Source: Cloacibacillus porcorum (GTDB lineage Bacteria > Synergistota > Synergistia > Synergistales > Synergistaceae). From it: a DNA stretch of 64,000 bases. How positions within the stretch are numbered: the stretch's first letter is position 1; the number at the start of each line of letters is the position of its first letter. The notes below the pieces were generated by a model that searched no databases, had not been told where the DNA came from, and saw only the letters and a program-made list of their open reading frames with translations. Position numbers and translations under genes: made by a program. Shown one piece after another: positions 41,232-50,794 of this stretch. The DNA lies in assembly GCF_001701045.1 (NCBI RefSeq), contig NZ_CP016757.1:3126219-3190218 (forward strand), in the 5' to 3' direction.

Positions 41232-42653
41232 ATGGAACAGATAATCTCTGCTGTTACCGCTGTATCAAATTGGCTTTGGGGCTATCCCATGCTGGTCCTT
41301 ATCGTCGGAGGAGGCATCTTTCTCACCGTGCGCCTGGGCTTTTTCCAGTTCGTCTATTTCCCCTACATCATGAGGCAGACCTTTGGCTCCATGCTCAAAA
41401 AGATCGACGGCGAGGGCTCCGTATCTCCTTTCGCCGCCGCCACGACGGCGCTCGCCTCCACGATCGGGGCCTCCAATATCATCGGCGTCCCAGTGGCGAT
41501 CGCCTTCGGCGGCCCCGGCGCAGTCCTTTGGATGTGGGCGACGGCGCTCATCGGTTCGGCGACAAAGTTTACCGAGGTCGTCCTCGGCCTCTATTACCGT
41601 GAAAAAAATTCCGAGGGATATTACGTTGGCGGCCCCATGTATTATCTCAGCAAGGGGCTGAAAAATAAGAGGCTCGGCAGTTCGATGGCCTTCACCTACG
41701 CCTTCGGCACAATGGTCGTCATTTTCTTCTCCGTCGCCGCCCAGTCCGTCTCCGCGACGCAGACGGTGGAGGTGCTCGGCGTGGCGCCCTGGCTGGCGGG
41801 AGTCTCCCTCATGCTGCTCGTCGGCGTCGTCGTCTTCGGCGGCATTACGCGGATCGCCTCGGTCACGGAAAAGCTGGTCCCCTTCATGGCGGTGCTCTAT
41901 ATCCTCGGCTCGCTCGGCGTCATCGCCGCCAACGCGGCGCAGATCCCCGCGGTATTCGTCCTCATCTTCAAGAGCGCCTTCTCCGGTTCGGCGGCGGCCG
42001 GTGGTTTCGCCGGGGCCGGCATCGCGGCGGCGATGCGCTGGGGCATAGCCCGCGGCACATATTCCAGCGAGGCGGGGATGGGCTCAGCACCGATCGCCCA
42101 TTCGGCGGCGACTACGGACCACGCCGTGCGTCAGGGATTCTGGGGCATCTTCGAGGTCACGGTCTCGGCGATCATCATCTGCACGATGACGGCCCTCGTC
42201 GTACTCACCTCGGGAGTCTGGACAAAGGTCGGCACGGCAAATGCCGCGGCGATGCCCTCCATCGCCTTCCAGAGCGTGCTTGGCGAGCGGTTCGGCGGCG
42301 GGGTCGTCTCCGTCTGCATGCTGCTCTTCGTCCTCTCCACGGTCATCGTCATCATCTACTATGGTGAAAAACAGGCGGAATACCTCTTCGGCACCTTCTT
42401 CTCCAAGCTGGTCAAGTTTGGCTACATCGCCGCCATCTTCCTCGGCGCCGTCGGCGGCCTGGAATTCATCTTCCAGTTCCTCGATTTCGTCCTCGGAATA
42501 ACGGTGATTCCAAACATCGTCGGCCTCCTGATGATGAGCGGCAAGGCCGTCGAGCTGAAAAAGGAGTTCTTCAGCGATCCGCGCTATTACCTGAAAGATA
42601 CCGCAAAATGCCAGCATGAAGAAGCAAAAATATTGATCGGAAACGAGGAATAG
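41232..42653 (+). CDS. AGCS-family sodium:amino acid (alanine/glycine) symporter
   Basis: 473 aa integral membrane carrier with about ten hydrophobic segments. Family signatures: LTVRLGFFQF, FAAATTALASTIGASNIIGVPVA, GPGAVLWMW, GLYYREKNSEGYYVGGPMYY, and GIARGTYSSEAGMGSAPIAHSAA. It imports alanine, glycine or a related amino acid with Na+. AAGGGAGTGAG precedes the ATG at 41232. The M20 peptidase gene begins 4 bp after its stop, so the two are translationally linked and may handle the same compound. Confidence 0.92.
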   Translation: MEQIISAVTAVSNWLWGYPMLVLIVGGGIFLTVRLGFFQFVYFPYIMRQTFGSMLKKIDGEGSVSPFAAATTALASTIGASNIIGVPVAIAFGGPGAVLWMWATALIGSATKFTEVVLGLYYREKNSEGYYVGGPMYYLSKGLKNKRLGSSMAFTYAFGTMVVIFFSVAAQSVSATQTVEVLGVAPWLAGVSLMLLVGVVVFGGITRIASVTEKLVPFMAVLYILGSLGVIAANAAQIPAVFVLIFKSAFSGSAAAGGFAGAGIAAAMRWGIARGTYSSEAGMGSAPIAHSAATTDHAVRQGFWGIFEVTVSAIIICTMTALVVLTSGVWTKVGTANAAAMPSIAFQSVLGERFGGGVVSVCMLLFVLSTVIVIIYYGEKQAEYLFGTFFSKLVKFGYIAAIFLGAVGGLEFIFQFLDFVLGITVIPNIVGLLMMSGKAVELKKEFFSDPRYYLKDTAKCQHEEAKILIGNEE

Positions 42654-42657
42654 AGAT

Positions 42658-44271
42658 ATGAGCGAAATAAGAGAACTGTTGTACGAACTTGTGTCGGTAC
42701 AGAGCGACACCGGCACAAAACTTGAGGTGAAGATGGGCGAAAAAATATTCGACATCATCCGTCGGAACGAATACTTCGCCAAACATCCGGAATTATGCGG
42801 CATGGAGAGCGGCGGCGACTTCCTCGGGCGTTCCGTCGTCTGGGCGCTTAAAAAGGGCTCCACAAACCGCACGGTCATCCTCTCCGGCCACTATGACGCC
42901 GTCGAGATAGACTCCTACGGCGAGCTTAAACCCTACGCGCTGGAGCCGGACGAACTCAAGAAACACCTTAAAGAGGTCGTGCGCTCCGACAACGCGGCGC
43001 TTGCGGCGACAGAGGACGACAACTGGCTCTTTGGGCGCGGCGCCGCCGACATGAAGGCCGGCATCGCTATAAACCTGCACGCGCTCTTCACCACGGAGAA
43101 CGCGGAGGCGAGCGTTCTCTTCGCCGCCGTCTGCGACGAGGAAAACCTCTCCGCCGGCTGCCGCACGATGATGCCGCTGCTCTCGGAGCTGCGCCGCCGT
43201 TTCGGGCTTGACTACAGGCTCTGTGTCATAACCGAGCCGCAGCTCTCCTCGCCGGACGAACCCAACAAATTCAGCGTCTACTGCGGCGGTACCGGCAAGA
43301 TGCTGCCCATGATAATGGCAAAGGGTAAGCTGGCGCACTGCGCGCAGAACATCGAGGGGCTCAACGCCGCCTATATGCTCGCGGAGGCCGTGCGCCGCAT
43401 CGAGCTGAACCCAGAGCTCATGAGCAGCGACCTTGGCATCAGCACGCAGTCGCCGTCGTTCCAGATCATGAAGGATATGAAGACCACCTACGACGTCTCC
43501 ATGCCGGAATACGCCGTGGGATGCGCCAACATCCTCTTTCTCGGAGAGGGCCGCCAGCGGGAGATCATGGAGAAGCTGCGGGATATATGCCGTACCGCTT
43601 TCAAAAATGTGATGACGCGCTACAACGCCACCTTTGATATCTGCAAGAACAAAGGACTCGTCACCGAATCCCTGCGTCTCAAAGCGGAGCCAGTGGTAAT
43701 GAGCTTCAGCGAGCTGTGCGGCAAGGTAAAGGAGGTCAAGGGGGAGGGCTACGCCGAATTTATCAAAGAAAAAGAGGCGGAGCTCGCCGAGAAGATAAAC
43801 TCCGGCGAACTGAACATGCAGCAGGCCGCCGCCGCCCACATCAGGACGATGATTGAGGCCTCGCTCATCGACTACCCCGCCTTCGTCATCGGCATGGCCC
43901 CGCCCTACTATCCCGCGAACAGCAACGAACACCTTGACTGCGATATATCCGTATTTGAGGAGGCGGTGCGTGAGGTAGTAACCGGCAGATACGGCTACGA
44001 ACTGGATATGATGCCCTACCTGCCCGGCATGGCCGATATCAGCTATATGTCCTGCACAAATCCCGCGGCGGAAAAGGCCCTCATGGAACAGCTCTCCGTC
44101 CCGCGCTCCCTCTACGACATTCCCTTCGACGATATCGCGGCGCTCAACATCCCCTGCTACAACCTCGGCCCGCACAGCGGCAATGTCCACCAGATGCTAG
44201 AGAGAGTATGGCTCCCCGACGTTGAAAAGGTCGTGCCGGAGACGATCGCGAAGATCATCGAGAGGGCGTAA
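42658..44271 (+). CDS. M20-family metallopeptidase, RocB-like
   Basis: 537 aa, longer than ArgE/DapE and like the RocB group linked to arginine use in Bacilli. Metal ligands are intact: His and Asp in ILSGHYDAV, Asp in FGRGAADMKAGIA, the Glu pair in VCDEENLSAG, Glu in VITEPQL, and the last His in LGPHSGNVHQ. It probably hydrolyses an amide or peptide bond of an amino-acid derivative brought in by the AGCS symporter encoded just upstream. The natural substrate is unknown. A weak hairpin follows around 44298-44334. Confidence 0.85.
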   Translation: MSEIRELLYELVSVQSDTGTKLEVKMGEKIFDIIRRNEYFAKHPELCGMESGGDFLGRSVVWALKKGSTNRTVILSGHYDAVEIDSYGELKPYALEPDELKKHLKEVVRSDNAALAATEDDNWLFGRGAADMKAGIAINLHALFTTENAEASVLFAAVCDEENLSAGCRTMMPLLSELRRRFGLDYRLCVITEPQLSSPDEPNKFSVYCGGTGKMLPMIMAKGKLAHCAQNIEGLNAAYMLAEAVRRIELNPELMSSDLGISTQSPSFQIMKDMKTTYDVSMPEYAVGCANILFLGEGRQREIMEKLRDICRTAFKNVMTRYNATFDICKNKGLVTESLRLKAEPVVMSFSELCGKVKEVKGEGYAEFIKEKEAELAEKINSGELNMQQAAAAHIRTMIEASLIDYPAFVIGMAPPYYPANSNEHLDCDISVFEEAVREVVTGRYGYELDMMPYLPGMADISYMSCTNPAAEKALMEQLSVPRSLYDIPFDDIAALNIPCYNLGPHSGNVHQMLERVWLPDVEKVVPETIAKIIERA

Positions 44272-44367
44272 ATATAGAAGATAAAATATAAATTGATATA
44301 GAGGGGATAGCCATTTTTACGCAATCTCCTCTATACTGCTCTCTGTTCAATACCCTATTTTCCATTC

Positions 44368-44838
44368 TCAACTATCGATGTACTCCATATTTATTCTTAC
44401 GACGATTTTCTTTATCGGTTGGGAAATATCTCTTGTTACATATGGTTGGTGTCCATCCTCAGGAAAGAAAATAGATACGCTCTCATTTGCTTTATTTTGC
44501 ATGATACAATCGGCCTGTCCCGTATAATTCTGAACATCAGTAGCTTCATTGTAGCTACCGGATTTTATCAATTTTGCTACGGGACAATAACCCACGCATT
44601 CTTCGCCAGAAATAGTCATTTGTAGGTCAGCACTGCGGAAATGGTTTTCAAAAAGCGCCTCCTCAGAGAATATCGTACGGACCTCCTGTATCAGGGCAAA
44701 TACCTTTGCCCCATCTATTGGATAACGCCCTGGCGGCAACGAAGCAAGGTCGCTGTTCTTGATAAAATCAACCGCTAACTTGATTCCCCGACCCAAGCAA
44801 AAATATCTATTTATTTCTGTCACTGTGGTTCTGATCAT
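44368..44838 (-). CDS. YhcH/YjgK/YiaL-family protein
   Basis: 156 aa of the DUF386 cupin family: GRYPIDGAKVFALIQEV, FENHFRSADLQMTISGEECVGY, SVSIFFPEDGHQPYV with the His/Glu metal-site pattern, and a C-terminal KKIVVRINM strand. Members occur in sialic acid and other sugar or acid catabolic operons, often with unclear roles; some act on anomers. Here it is the last gene of the ureide operon, 26 bp after the first allantoinase gene. Its job in this pathway is unknown. Confidence 0.85.
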   Translation of the reverse strand: MIRTTVTEINRYFCLGRGIKLAVDFIKNSDLASLPPGRYPIDGAKVFALIQEVRTIFSEEALFENHFRSADLQMTISGEECVGYCPVAKLIKSGSYNEATDVQNYTGQADCIMQNKANESVSIFFPEDGHQPYVTRDISQPIKKIVVRINMEYIDS

Positions 44839-44864
44839 CCGAGTCTACTTCCTCTCTATGTACA

Positions 44865-46220
44865 TCAATCCTTGGGAATTACCAAACATCCATTGTAAAA
44901 AGCGGCGTTGTCTTCGCCATGTATATAGATTGTTTTCCCTCGCAAAATAGTTCTGACCGGCAAACCGATACCGGATAACCCGATGAATGCAGATATCTTA
45001 TTTTTATAGAGTAGAGAGTCTTTTGTAATTATCCACGGCATAAGAGGGTCAAATATAACTAGATCTGCGTCAAAACCAATCTTGACCGCACCCTTTTGCC
45101 CATATAGGCCAAAAATCTTTGCAGGATTCGCGGAAAGAGCTTTGGAGAGCAGTGTAGGAGAATATTTTCTTTGGTTTATGGCATATTCAAAAAACAACTG
45201 CATCGTATTTTGAAGCCCGCTTATCCCTCCCCACGCGCAAAATACCCCATGCAGAGAGACATCTTTTTCATCCTCTCTGCATGGAGAATGATCTGAACAT
45301 ATAACAGACAGGACACCATTGGCGACATAATTCCATAACCTTTCCCGGCAATCGACTTCCCTTAACGGAGGTGCACATTTAAAAAAAGCTCCCTTTGCCA
45401 ATAAATCCGTAGAACTAAAGACAAGATAGTGCATACAGGTTTCTGCCGTTATCGGCAAACCCTCTCTTTGTGCAAAATCAATCAGCGCCGCCACTGCCGG
45501 ATGACTCACATGACATATATGCGCGCGGGCTCCTGTCTCTCTCACTAATGCAATAACATTTGTTACAGCGGTAAGTTCCGCGGATAGCGGCCTTGTAGTT
45601 AAATAATCTTGCCAACTACAGTTTTCTTTATTAAGGAACTTATTCTCTTCTTTTTTGATTGTATAATAATCTTCTGCATGAAAACCTACCAGGCCATTAA
45701 ATTGTAAAGTTTCTTTAAAAACTCTTGCGACAGTATCTTCTCCAAGAGTCTGGTAGTCTTCCGACACTGGAGCAAGAAATATCTTATATGCCACACATCC
45801 AGCTTTGTGCAATTCTTTTATATCATTAATATTATAATTAAGCGCGGCACCCCAAAAAGCATAGTCAACAGCAGAGCGGCCAGAAAGCACCCTGGCCTTT
45901 TTTGAAAAAGCATCTAAGTTAAAGAGTGGAGGTTCATTTTGGAGGGGCATGTCAATGACTGTCGTAACACCACCCGCCGCTGCCGCTGAGGTTCCCGTGC
46001 AAAAATCTTCGCGCCATGTAAACCCAGGATCATTAAGATGGACATGACAATCTACAAGGCCGGGAAAAATATATTTTCCACGCGCATCAACAATCTCGGT
46101 AGCAAGGCAGGAGGACAATTCGCCAATGGCAACAATCTTACCTTCCTTTACGCCTATATCTGCACGGACAATCCTTTCCTCAAGGACAATTTTTCCACCT
46201 GAAACAATTAAATCATACAC
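44865..46220 (-). CDS. Allantoinase-family cyclic amidohydrolase (paralogue 1)
   Basis: 451 aa, the size of AllB. Dinuclear metal site: DCHVHLNDPG (two His), the carbamylated Lys in GCVAYKIFLAP, His in GFHAEDYY and HICHVSHPA, Asp in VICSDHSP. The AllB signature REDFCTGTSAAAAGGVTTVIDMP is clear. Allantoinase opens the hydantoin ring of allantoin to allantoate; other hydantoins or dihydropyrimidines are possible. A second paralogue lies at 47543. AT-richer than the neighbouring aminotransferase gene. It is the second-to-last gene of the operon. Confidence 0.85.
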   Translation of the reverse strand: MYDLIVSGGKIVLEERIVRADIGVKEGKIVAIGELSSCLATEIVDARGKYIFPGLVDCHVHLNDPGFTWREDFCTGTSAAAAGGVTTVIDMPLQNEPPLFNLDAFSKKARVLSGRSAVDYAFWGAALNYNINDIKELHKAGCVAYKIFLAPVSEDYQTLGEDTVARVFKETLQFNGLVGFHAEDYYTIKKEENKFLNKENCSWQDYLTTRPLSAELTAVTNVIALVRETGARAHICHVSHPAVAALIDFAQREGLPITAETCMHYLVFSSTDLLAKGAFFKCAPPLREVDCRERLWNYVANGVLSVICSDHSPCREDEKDVSLHGVFCAWGGISGLQNTMQLFFEYAINQRKYSPTLLSKALSANPAKIFGLYGQKGAVKIGFDADLVIFDPLMPWIITKDSLLYKNKISAFIGLSGIGLPVRTILRGKTIYIHGEDNAAFYNGCLVIPKD

Positions 46221-46262
46221 TGGCGCACCTCCAGTTTACAGATATAACATATCAATATCGGA

Positions 46263-46297
46263 GATTTAGATGGCGTACAAATTACGCCATCTAAATC
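46263..46297 (-). other. Perfect hairpin between aminotransferase and allantoinase genes
   Basis: A 15-bp perfect stem (46263-46277 with 46283-46297) has a 5-base loop just after the aminotransferase stop on the minus strand. There is no T-run on either side, so it may be an mRNA-processing or stabilising element rather than a full terminator. Confidence 0.6.
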
Positions 46298-46322
46298 CAC
46301 CTCTATTTCATTAATCTCAAAA

Positions 46323-47507
46323 CTATCGTGCGGACAAGACCTCCAGCGCCGCACCGGTATCGCACTTGTATCCGTGCGCGTTGAAGGCGTCGCATAGCGC
46401 TACGGTCAGCAGCGCCATTTTCGCGGGGTTGGAGTTGACACCCATTAGGCCGACGCGGTGGATCTTACCCTTCAGCTCGCCGAGGCCGCCGCCGATTTCG
46501 ATGCTGTATTTGTCCATAAGGTATTTGCGCACCGAAGCCTCGTTCACACCCTCGGGGGTGTAGTAGGTGGTCAGGCTCGGCAGACGGTATTTTTCTTCCA
46601 CGACCGGCTTCAGCCCCATAGCCTCAAGCACCTTCCAGAAGATACGCGCATTGGACCAGTGGCGCTCCCAACGTTTTTCATTTCCCTCTTCGAGGATGAT
46701 GCGCAGCGCCTCGTTGAGCGCGTAGGTCATGTTTATCGGCGCCGTATGGTGGTAGAAGCGGTCTTCTCCCCAGTAGCGCATTATCATGTTAAGGTCGAGA
46801 TACCAGTTTTTGACGGGTATTTCGCGTTTGCTGATCCATTCGCCCATACGCGGGGAGACGGTGAGAGGCGCCAGACCGGGAGGGCAGTTGAGGCATTTCT
46901 GGGTCCCGCTGTATGTCATATCGAATTTGAGCCTCTCTACAGGGACTTCCACACCGCCGAGGGAGGTGACGCAGTCCACGAGCAGGAACATCCCCGCCTC
47001 GTGCACCATCTTTGAGATCTCCTCAAGCGGCTGAAGGACGCCGGTGGAGGTCTCCGCGTGAACAATGCCGACTACTTTCGCGTCGGGGTTGTCTTTTATG
47101 GCCTTTTGCAGGTCGGCAGGGTCGATGGGCCTGCCCATCGGCGATCCGACGACGACTACGTTGGCTCCGTAGCGGGAGGCGACGTCCGTCATCCTCTGTC
47201 CGAATACGCCGTGGACGCAGATGATGACTTTCATCTCCGGAAGTACGGTGTTGGCCCAGGCGGCCTCCATACCGGCGCTTCCCGTTCCCGGCATCGCCAT
47301 GGTGAGTTCGTTCTCCGTCTGGAAGACGTATTTAAGAAGCTCTCTGGTCTCGTTCATGATTCCCAGAAAATCGGGATCAAGGTGCCCGATCATCGGCTCA
47401 CTCATCGCCCGCAGCACACGCTGGTCGGCGTTGGATGGGCCGGGGCCCATTAGTAATTTTTCTGTTGTTTTACGAAGCGGTAAGGTCATTCCTGCTTTAA
47501 GTTCCAT
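46323..47507 (-). CDS. PucG-like class V aminotransferase ((S)-ureidoglycine-glyoxylate or alanine-glyoxylate)
   Basis: 394 aa PLP enzyme. LLMGPGPSNADQRVLRAMSEPMIGHLDP, PGTGSAGMEA, the Asp in LLVDCVTSLGG, the PLP Lys in YSGTQKCLNCPPG and a C-terminal RVGLMG segment place it in the alanine-glyoxylate aminotransferase/PucG group. With ureide genes around it, (S)-ureidoglycine:glyoxylate transamination to oxalurate and glycine is likely. The start at 47507 has AAGGGAG about 11 bases upstream and is preferred over 47528. Its GC-rich, host-like composition stands out inside this AT-richer operon. Confidence 0.82.
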   Translation of the reverse strand: MELKAGMTLPLRKTTEKLLMGPGPSNADQRVLRAMSEPMIGHLDPDFLGIMNETRELLKYVFQTENELTMAMPGTGSAGMEAAWANTVLPEMKVIICVHGVFGQRMTDVASRYGANVVVVGSPMGRPIDPADLQKAIKDNPDAKVVGIVHAETSTGVLQPLEEISKMVHEAGMFLLVDCVTSLGGVEVPVERLKFDMTYSGTQKCLNCPPGLAPLTVSPRMGEWISKREIPVKNWYLDLNMIMRYWGEDRFYHHTAPINMTYALNEALRIILEEGNEKRWERHWSNARIFWKVLEAMGLKPVVEEKYRLPSLTTYYTPEGVNEASVRKYLMDKYSIEIGGGLGELKGKIHRVGLMGVNSNPAKMALLTVALCDAFNAHGYKCDTGAALEVLSAR

Positions 47508-47542
47508 TTCTGTTTCGGCTCCCTTCATTCACAATGATAATA

Positions 47543-48901
47543 TTAATTTGTCCTACGAGCGTGTAACACGCTACCATGTATTAAATTAATAACGCCTCTG
47601 TCAAAGACACATTTTCCTCTTACGAATGTCATCACCACTTTCCCCGTAACTGCCATCCCATGATATGGTGTATGCTTGTTTTTATAAAAAAGATTTTCCT
47701 GAAACACCAACCATTTTTCCGTGGGGTCAAATACCATGAAGTCTGCGTCACACCCCACAGAAATCGCTCCCTTTTCCGGCCATAGACCAAATATTTCTGC
47801 CGCTTTGGTGGAGGTTAACCTGGCAAGGTCCTCAACACCGAGTCCTCTTTTGATAACTCCATGATAAAAAAGAAGTGGAAAGAACGTTTGAACCCCATTT
47901 ATTCCTCCCCATATATCCCAGAAATTGCCACGTAGCGATTTTTTCTGAGACCGCGTTGAGGGAGAATGATCAGAGCCTAGCATATCAATCTTACCTGATA
48001 AAAGCATATCCCACATTCCGTCCACATCTTTTTGTTTTCTTACCGGCGGAGTACACTTTAATATTCCCTGCATCCTTTCAAGGTCATCTTCAGTAAAAAT
48101 CAGGTAGTGAGGGCATGTTTCCACAGTTGCCTTAACACCGCGGCTTCTGGCGGCAACAACCTTTTCTACCACACTTGGAATAGATGCATGGCATATATGC
48201 ACCCTGGCCCCGCTGATTTCTGCCACCTCCAAGACCATTTCCACCGCTTTTTCTTCTGAGATTGGAGGATGTGCCTTTAAAAAATCTTTCACACCATTTC
48301 TGCCCGATGATTTGGCCTCGCTCTCCAGCACGCTGACGATTTTCTCATCTTCACAATGGACGCCTATCAGAAAATCATGGGCAGCAGCTTCCATCATTCC
48401 TTTGAGAAGCACATCCCTGGTAACATAAGGAAAATCTTCCCCCGCATAACAGGTAAATGCCTTAAATGCACAGGCGCCAGAACCTGCCATATCCACCAGG
48501 TATTCCGTGTTGTCATTAACCAGTCCACCCCATAAAGCACAATCAACAACTGCTTTCTCAATAACAGACATCTTTTTCTGTTCAAGCGCGGAAAGAGAAA
48601 TAATCGTAGGGTTTCCGGAGAGGGGCATATCTATCACCGTCGTCACACCACCAGCGGCAGCGGCCATTGTACCGGTACGAAGGTCTTCCCGCTCTGGCAG
48701 CCCGGGGTCATTAAAGTGGACGTGCGGGTCAATAACACCCGGGAATAAATATTTGCGTCCGATATCAACAACAGACACCGCCGGCAAGTCTCTCCCACAT
48801 GGAATTATGTCTGCGATTTTTTCATCCTTTACACAGACATCAGATGTAACCACACCATGCGGTGTAACGGCCATACAGTTCTTCAATACAAGATCGAACA
48901 T
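47543..48901 (-). CDS. allB: Allantoinase-family cyclic amidohydrolase (paralogue 2)
   Basis: 452 aa. DPHVHFNDPGLPEREDLRTGT (metal His pair and AllB signature), carbamylated Lys in GACAFKAFTCYAG, His in GVHCEDEK and HICHASIPS, Asp in DMLGSDHSP. The match to AllB is slightly closer than for paralogue 1, including the FKxF segment. AAGGAG lies 5-6 bases before the ATG at 48901; a GTG-start reading six codons longer covers it. It lies between the carbamoyltransferase and aminotransferase genes in the operon. Having two paralogues suggests two ring substrates. Confidence 0.86.
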   Translation of the reverse strand: MFDLVLKNCMAVTPHGVVTSDVCVKDEKIADIIPCGRDLPAVSVVDIGRKYLFPGVIDPHVHFNDPGLPEREDLRTGTMAAAAGGVTTVIDMPLSGNPTIISLSALEQKKMSVIEKAVVDCALWGGLVNDNTEYLVDMAGSGACAFKAFTCYAGEDFPYVTRDVLLKGMMEAAAHDFLIGVHCEDEKIVSVLESEAKSSGRNGVKDFLKAHPPISEEKAVEMVLEVAEISGARVHICHASIPSVVEKVVAARSRGVKATVETCPHYLIFTEDDLERMQGILKCTPPVRKQKDVDGMWDMLLSGKIDMLGSDHSPSTRSQKKSLRGNFWDIWGGINGVQTFFPLLFYHGVIKRGLGVEDLARLTSTKAAEIFGLWPEKGAISVGCDADFMVFDPTEKWLVFQENLFYKNKHTPYHGMAVTGKVVMTFVRGKCVFDRGVINLIHGSVLHARRTN

Positions 48902-48928
48902 ATCCCTCTCCTTAAACACGCTAAGAAC

Positions 48929-49945
48929 CTATTTCACACCTACCATCGCCGCTATCAAAGCCATCCGTATCGGCACACTGAAAGCCATTTGTTGAAAATA
49001 AAGTTGAAATTCACTATTATCGATATCATGGTCAAACTCAACGTCATTTCGCGGCAGAGAGTGCATTATGCCTACCTTCCTACCCGTTTTCTTCTTTATG
49101 GTTTCCAGCCCTTCAAGTGTGATATAGAATGGCTTTATCAAATCCAGGAAAGCCGCTCGGTCCTCAGGATTATCCTTAGGTACACTGCATCCAGGCAGAT
49201 AGCAGGCATCACAATCCGACATCAACTCCATGATCTCCGCATTGCTTAAGTCATTATATATCTCGTATTTTGCTCCGGCTTCGTTTAGTTTATCATGCAC
49301 CAGAGGAAGCATCTTATTTTTACTAGAGCCTACATAAATGATTTCCGCTCCCATCTGAGCAAGTCCCATCGCAAAAGAATGGCCACTCCTTGCCCTAGAG
49401 AGATCCGGCGTGGCAATCATAATCTTCATTCCCATGAAATCCCCAAAGGCACGATAGCATGTATAGAGGTCAAGTATACCCTGTGTAGGATGCGTGACAT
49501 CTCCCCAGCCACAACTTATCACAGGCACGGTGGCACCGTTCAGAGAGCTAAATACCTTCTCGTCATCATAATGGCGTAATCCGATAATATCTGTATAAGT
49601 AGATACTGTTCGCAGATAATCGAACAGGGACTCGCCTTTTGCCGTTGACGAGCTATGTAGCGGATTAGATTCAGAAAGTACACTGCCGCCAAGCCTTACC
49701 ATAGCGTCTTCTGTACTGAACCGTGTCCTGGTACTGGGCTGAAAAAATATTGTCCCCAGGATCCTGTTATTCATCAAATTCAGGCGATGCTTCCAGAAAG
49801 GCTCTATCATTTGTGCAGCTTCAAAAAGGCTTATTAGCTGTTCGCGTTTCCAGTCCGTGAGGAAGATAAAATTCTGTCCCCTCATTCCAGTTTCATCTAA
49901 TTTATCCGCGATATTAACCGGTGCAAAACTTCTTGGAAGTGTCAT
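48929..49945 (-). CDS. Aspartate/ornithine carbamoyltransferase-family protein, probably ureide-specific
   Basis: 338 aa. The carbamoyl-phosphate site is intact (FFQPSTRTRFSTEDAMVRLGG, the second loop SSSTAKGESLFDYLRTV, and HPTQGILDLYT). The amino-acid site reads MHSLPRNDVEFD, between HPLPR of aspartate and HCLP of ornithine enzymes, so the acceptor probably differs. In a ureide operon it may act in the phosphorolytic direction on oxalurate or ureidoglycine to yield carbamoyl phosphate and so ATP. AGGAGA 6 bases before the ATG at 49945 supports the start. Specificity is inferred from context only. Confidence 0.78.
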   Translation of the reverse strand: MTLPRSFAPVNIADKLDETGMRGQNFIFLTDWKREQLISLFEAAQMIEPFWKHRLNLMNNRILGTIFFQPSTRTRFSTEDAMVRLGGSVLSESNPLHSSSTAKGESLFDYLRTVSTYTDIIGLRHYDDEKVFSSLNGATVPVISCGWGDVTHPTQGILDLYTCYRAFGDFMGMKIMIATPDLSRARSGHSFAMGLAQMGAEIIYVGSSKNKMLPLVHDKLNEAGAKYEIYNDLSNAEIMELMSDCDACYLPGCSVPKDNPEDRAAFLDLIKPFYITLEGLETIKKKTGRKVGIMHSLPRNDVEFDHDIDNSEFQLYFQQMAFSVPIRMALIAAMVGVK

Positions 49946-49972
49946 CTCTATTCTCCTCAAAAAAATTACTCT

Positions 49973-50755
49973 TTAAAGTTCCACATCTCTATTGAAGTCT
50001 TTTGAATATACATAGCTAAACCTCTCGCGGCCCGTTGCATATGTCGCTTGTTCCGTGTATGCACCCATAAACAAGAAATCGTCTTTTTTAACATGTATAC
50101 GGTCAGGTCCCAGTGTATAAATTCCCTCTCCCGAGGTAATGTAGGCTCCATGCTCCTGTACGTGAGTCTCTATAAAGGGATGGCAGGCTCCGGGATCAAA
50201 GGACAATATATGAAAATTAAAATCGAAAGCGATATCATTGACAGGGAGGAAATCCTTTAAAAATACATTATCCATCTCCGCATAGTTCATCTCTTCTACA
50301 TCATTGATATTACCAATGACCGGCGCAGGCAGTGACACTCCCTTAACGGGAATATAGCGCTGTTTATACAGAAGGACACGAAACCTTCCCGTAGACTCAT
50401 TAAAGAGCTCCAATCCCTTGTCGGCCGGGCAGAACGCAAAACCTCCCTGCGGCAGTTTTTCGATTTTCTCGTCAATTTTTACGGTAAGCTCACCCTCACC
50501 ATCCATAAAATAGACAAAAGTCTCAATTCCGTCTCCACCCCACGGTATAGTCGTCTTTGCACCGGGTATAACCGTGGATATGATCATCACAAAACTAGCA
50601 CCAAGTTTGGGGGATGCGAGAATTGTAGATTCAAATCCCTCAAATCCTGGAATAGTGTTTATAACCCTACCCTCCGGCGGAATGACAGAATATACACCAT
50701 GTTTGATAACCGCTCTTGTTGACAATGGCTCCGTTGGATAACCGACTTTTCCCAT
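49973..50755 (-). CDS. allE: (S)-ureidoglycine aminohydrolase-like bicupin
   Basis: 260 aa, two cupin domains. The N-terminal one has the segment TTIPWGGDGIETFVYFMDGEGEL. The C-terminal one has the Mn-binding residues in HPFIETHVQEHGAYITSGEG (His/Glu/Gln pattern) and GPDRIHVKKDDFLFMGAYTEQATYA. This fits AllE/YlbA, which removes ammonia from (S)-ureidoglycine to give ureidoglycolate. AAAGGAGAGA precedes the ATG. It stands between the Liv transporter genes and the carbamoyltransferase gene. Confidence 0.88.
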   Translation of the reverse strand: MGKVGYPTEPLSTRAVIKHGVYSVIPPEGRVINTIPGFEGFESTILASPKLGASFVMIISTVIPGAKTTIPWGGDGIETFVYFMDGEGELTVKIDEKIEKLPQGGFAFCPADKGLELFNESTGRFRVLLYKQRYIPVKGVSLPAPVIGNINDVEEMNYAEMDNVFLKDFLPVNDIAFDFNFHILSFDPGACHPFIETHVQEHGAYITSGEGIYTLGPDRIHVKKDDFLFMGAYTEQATYATGRERFSYVYSKDFNRDVEL

Positions 50756-50794
50756 TACAATCTCTCCTTTATATTTATTTATCTTGATAATAGA

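Noticed and set aside
42793-44190. 465-codon minus-strand frame opposite the RocB-like gene
   Set aside because: GC-rich shadow frame without motifs; the plus-strand protein keeps all M20 ligands.
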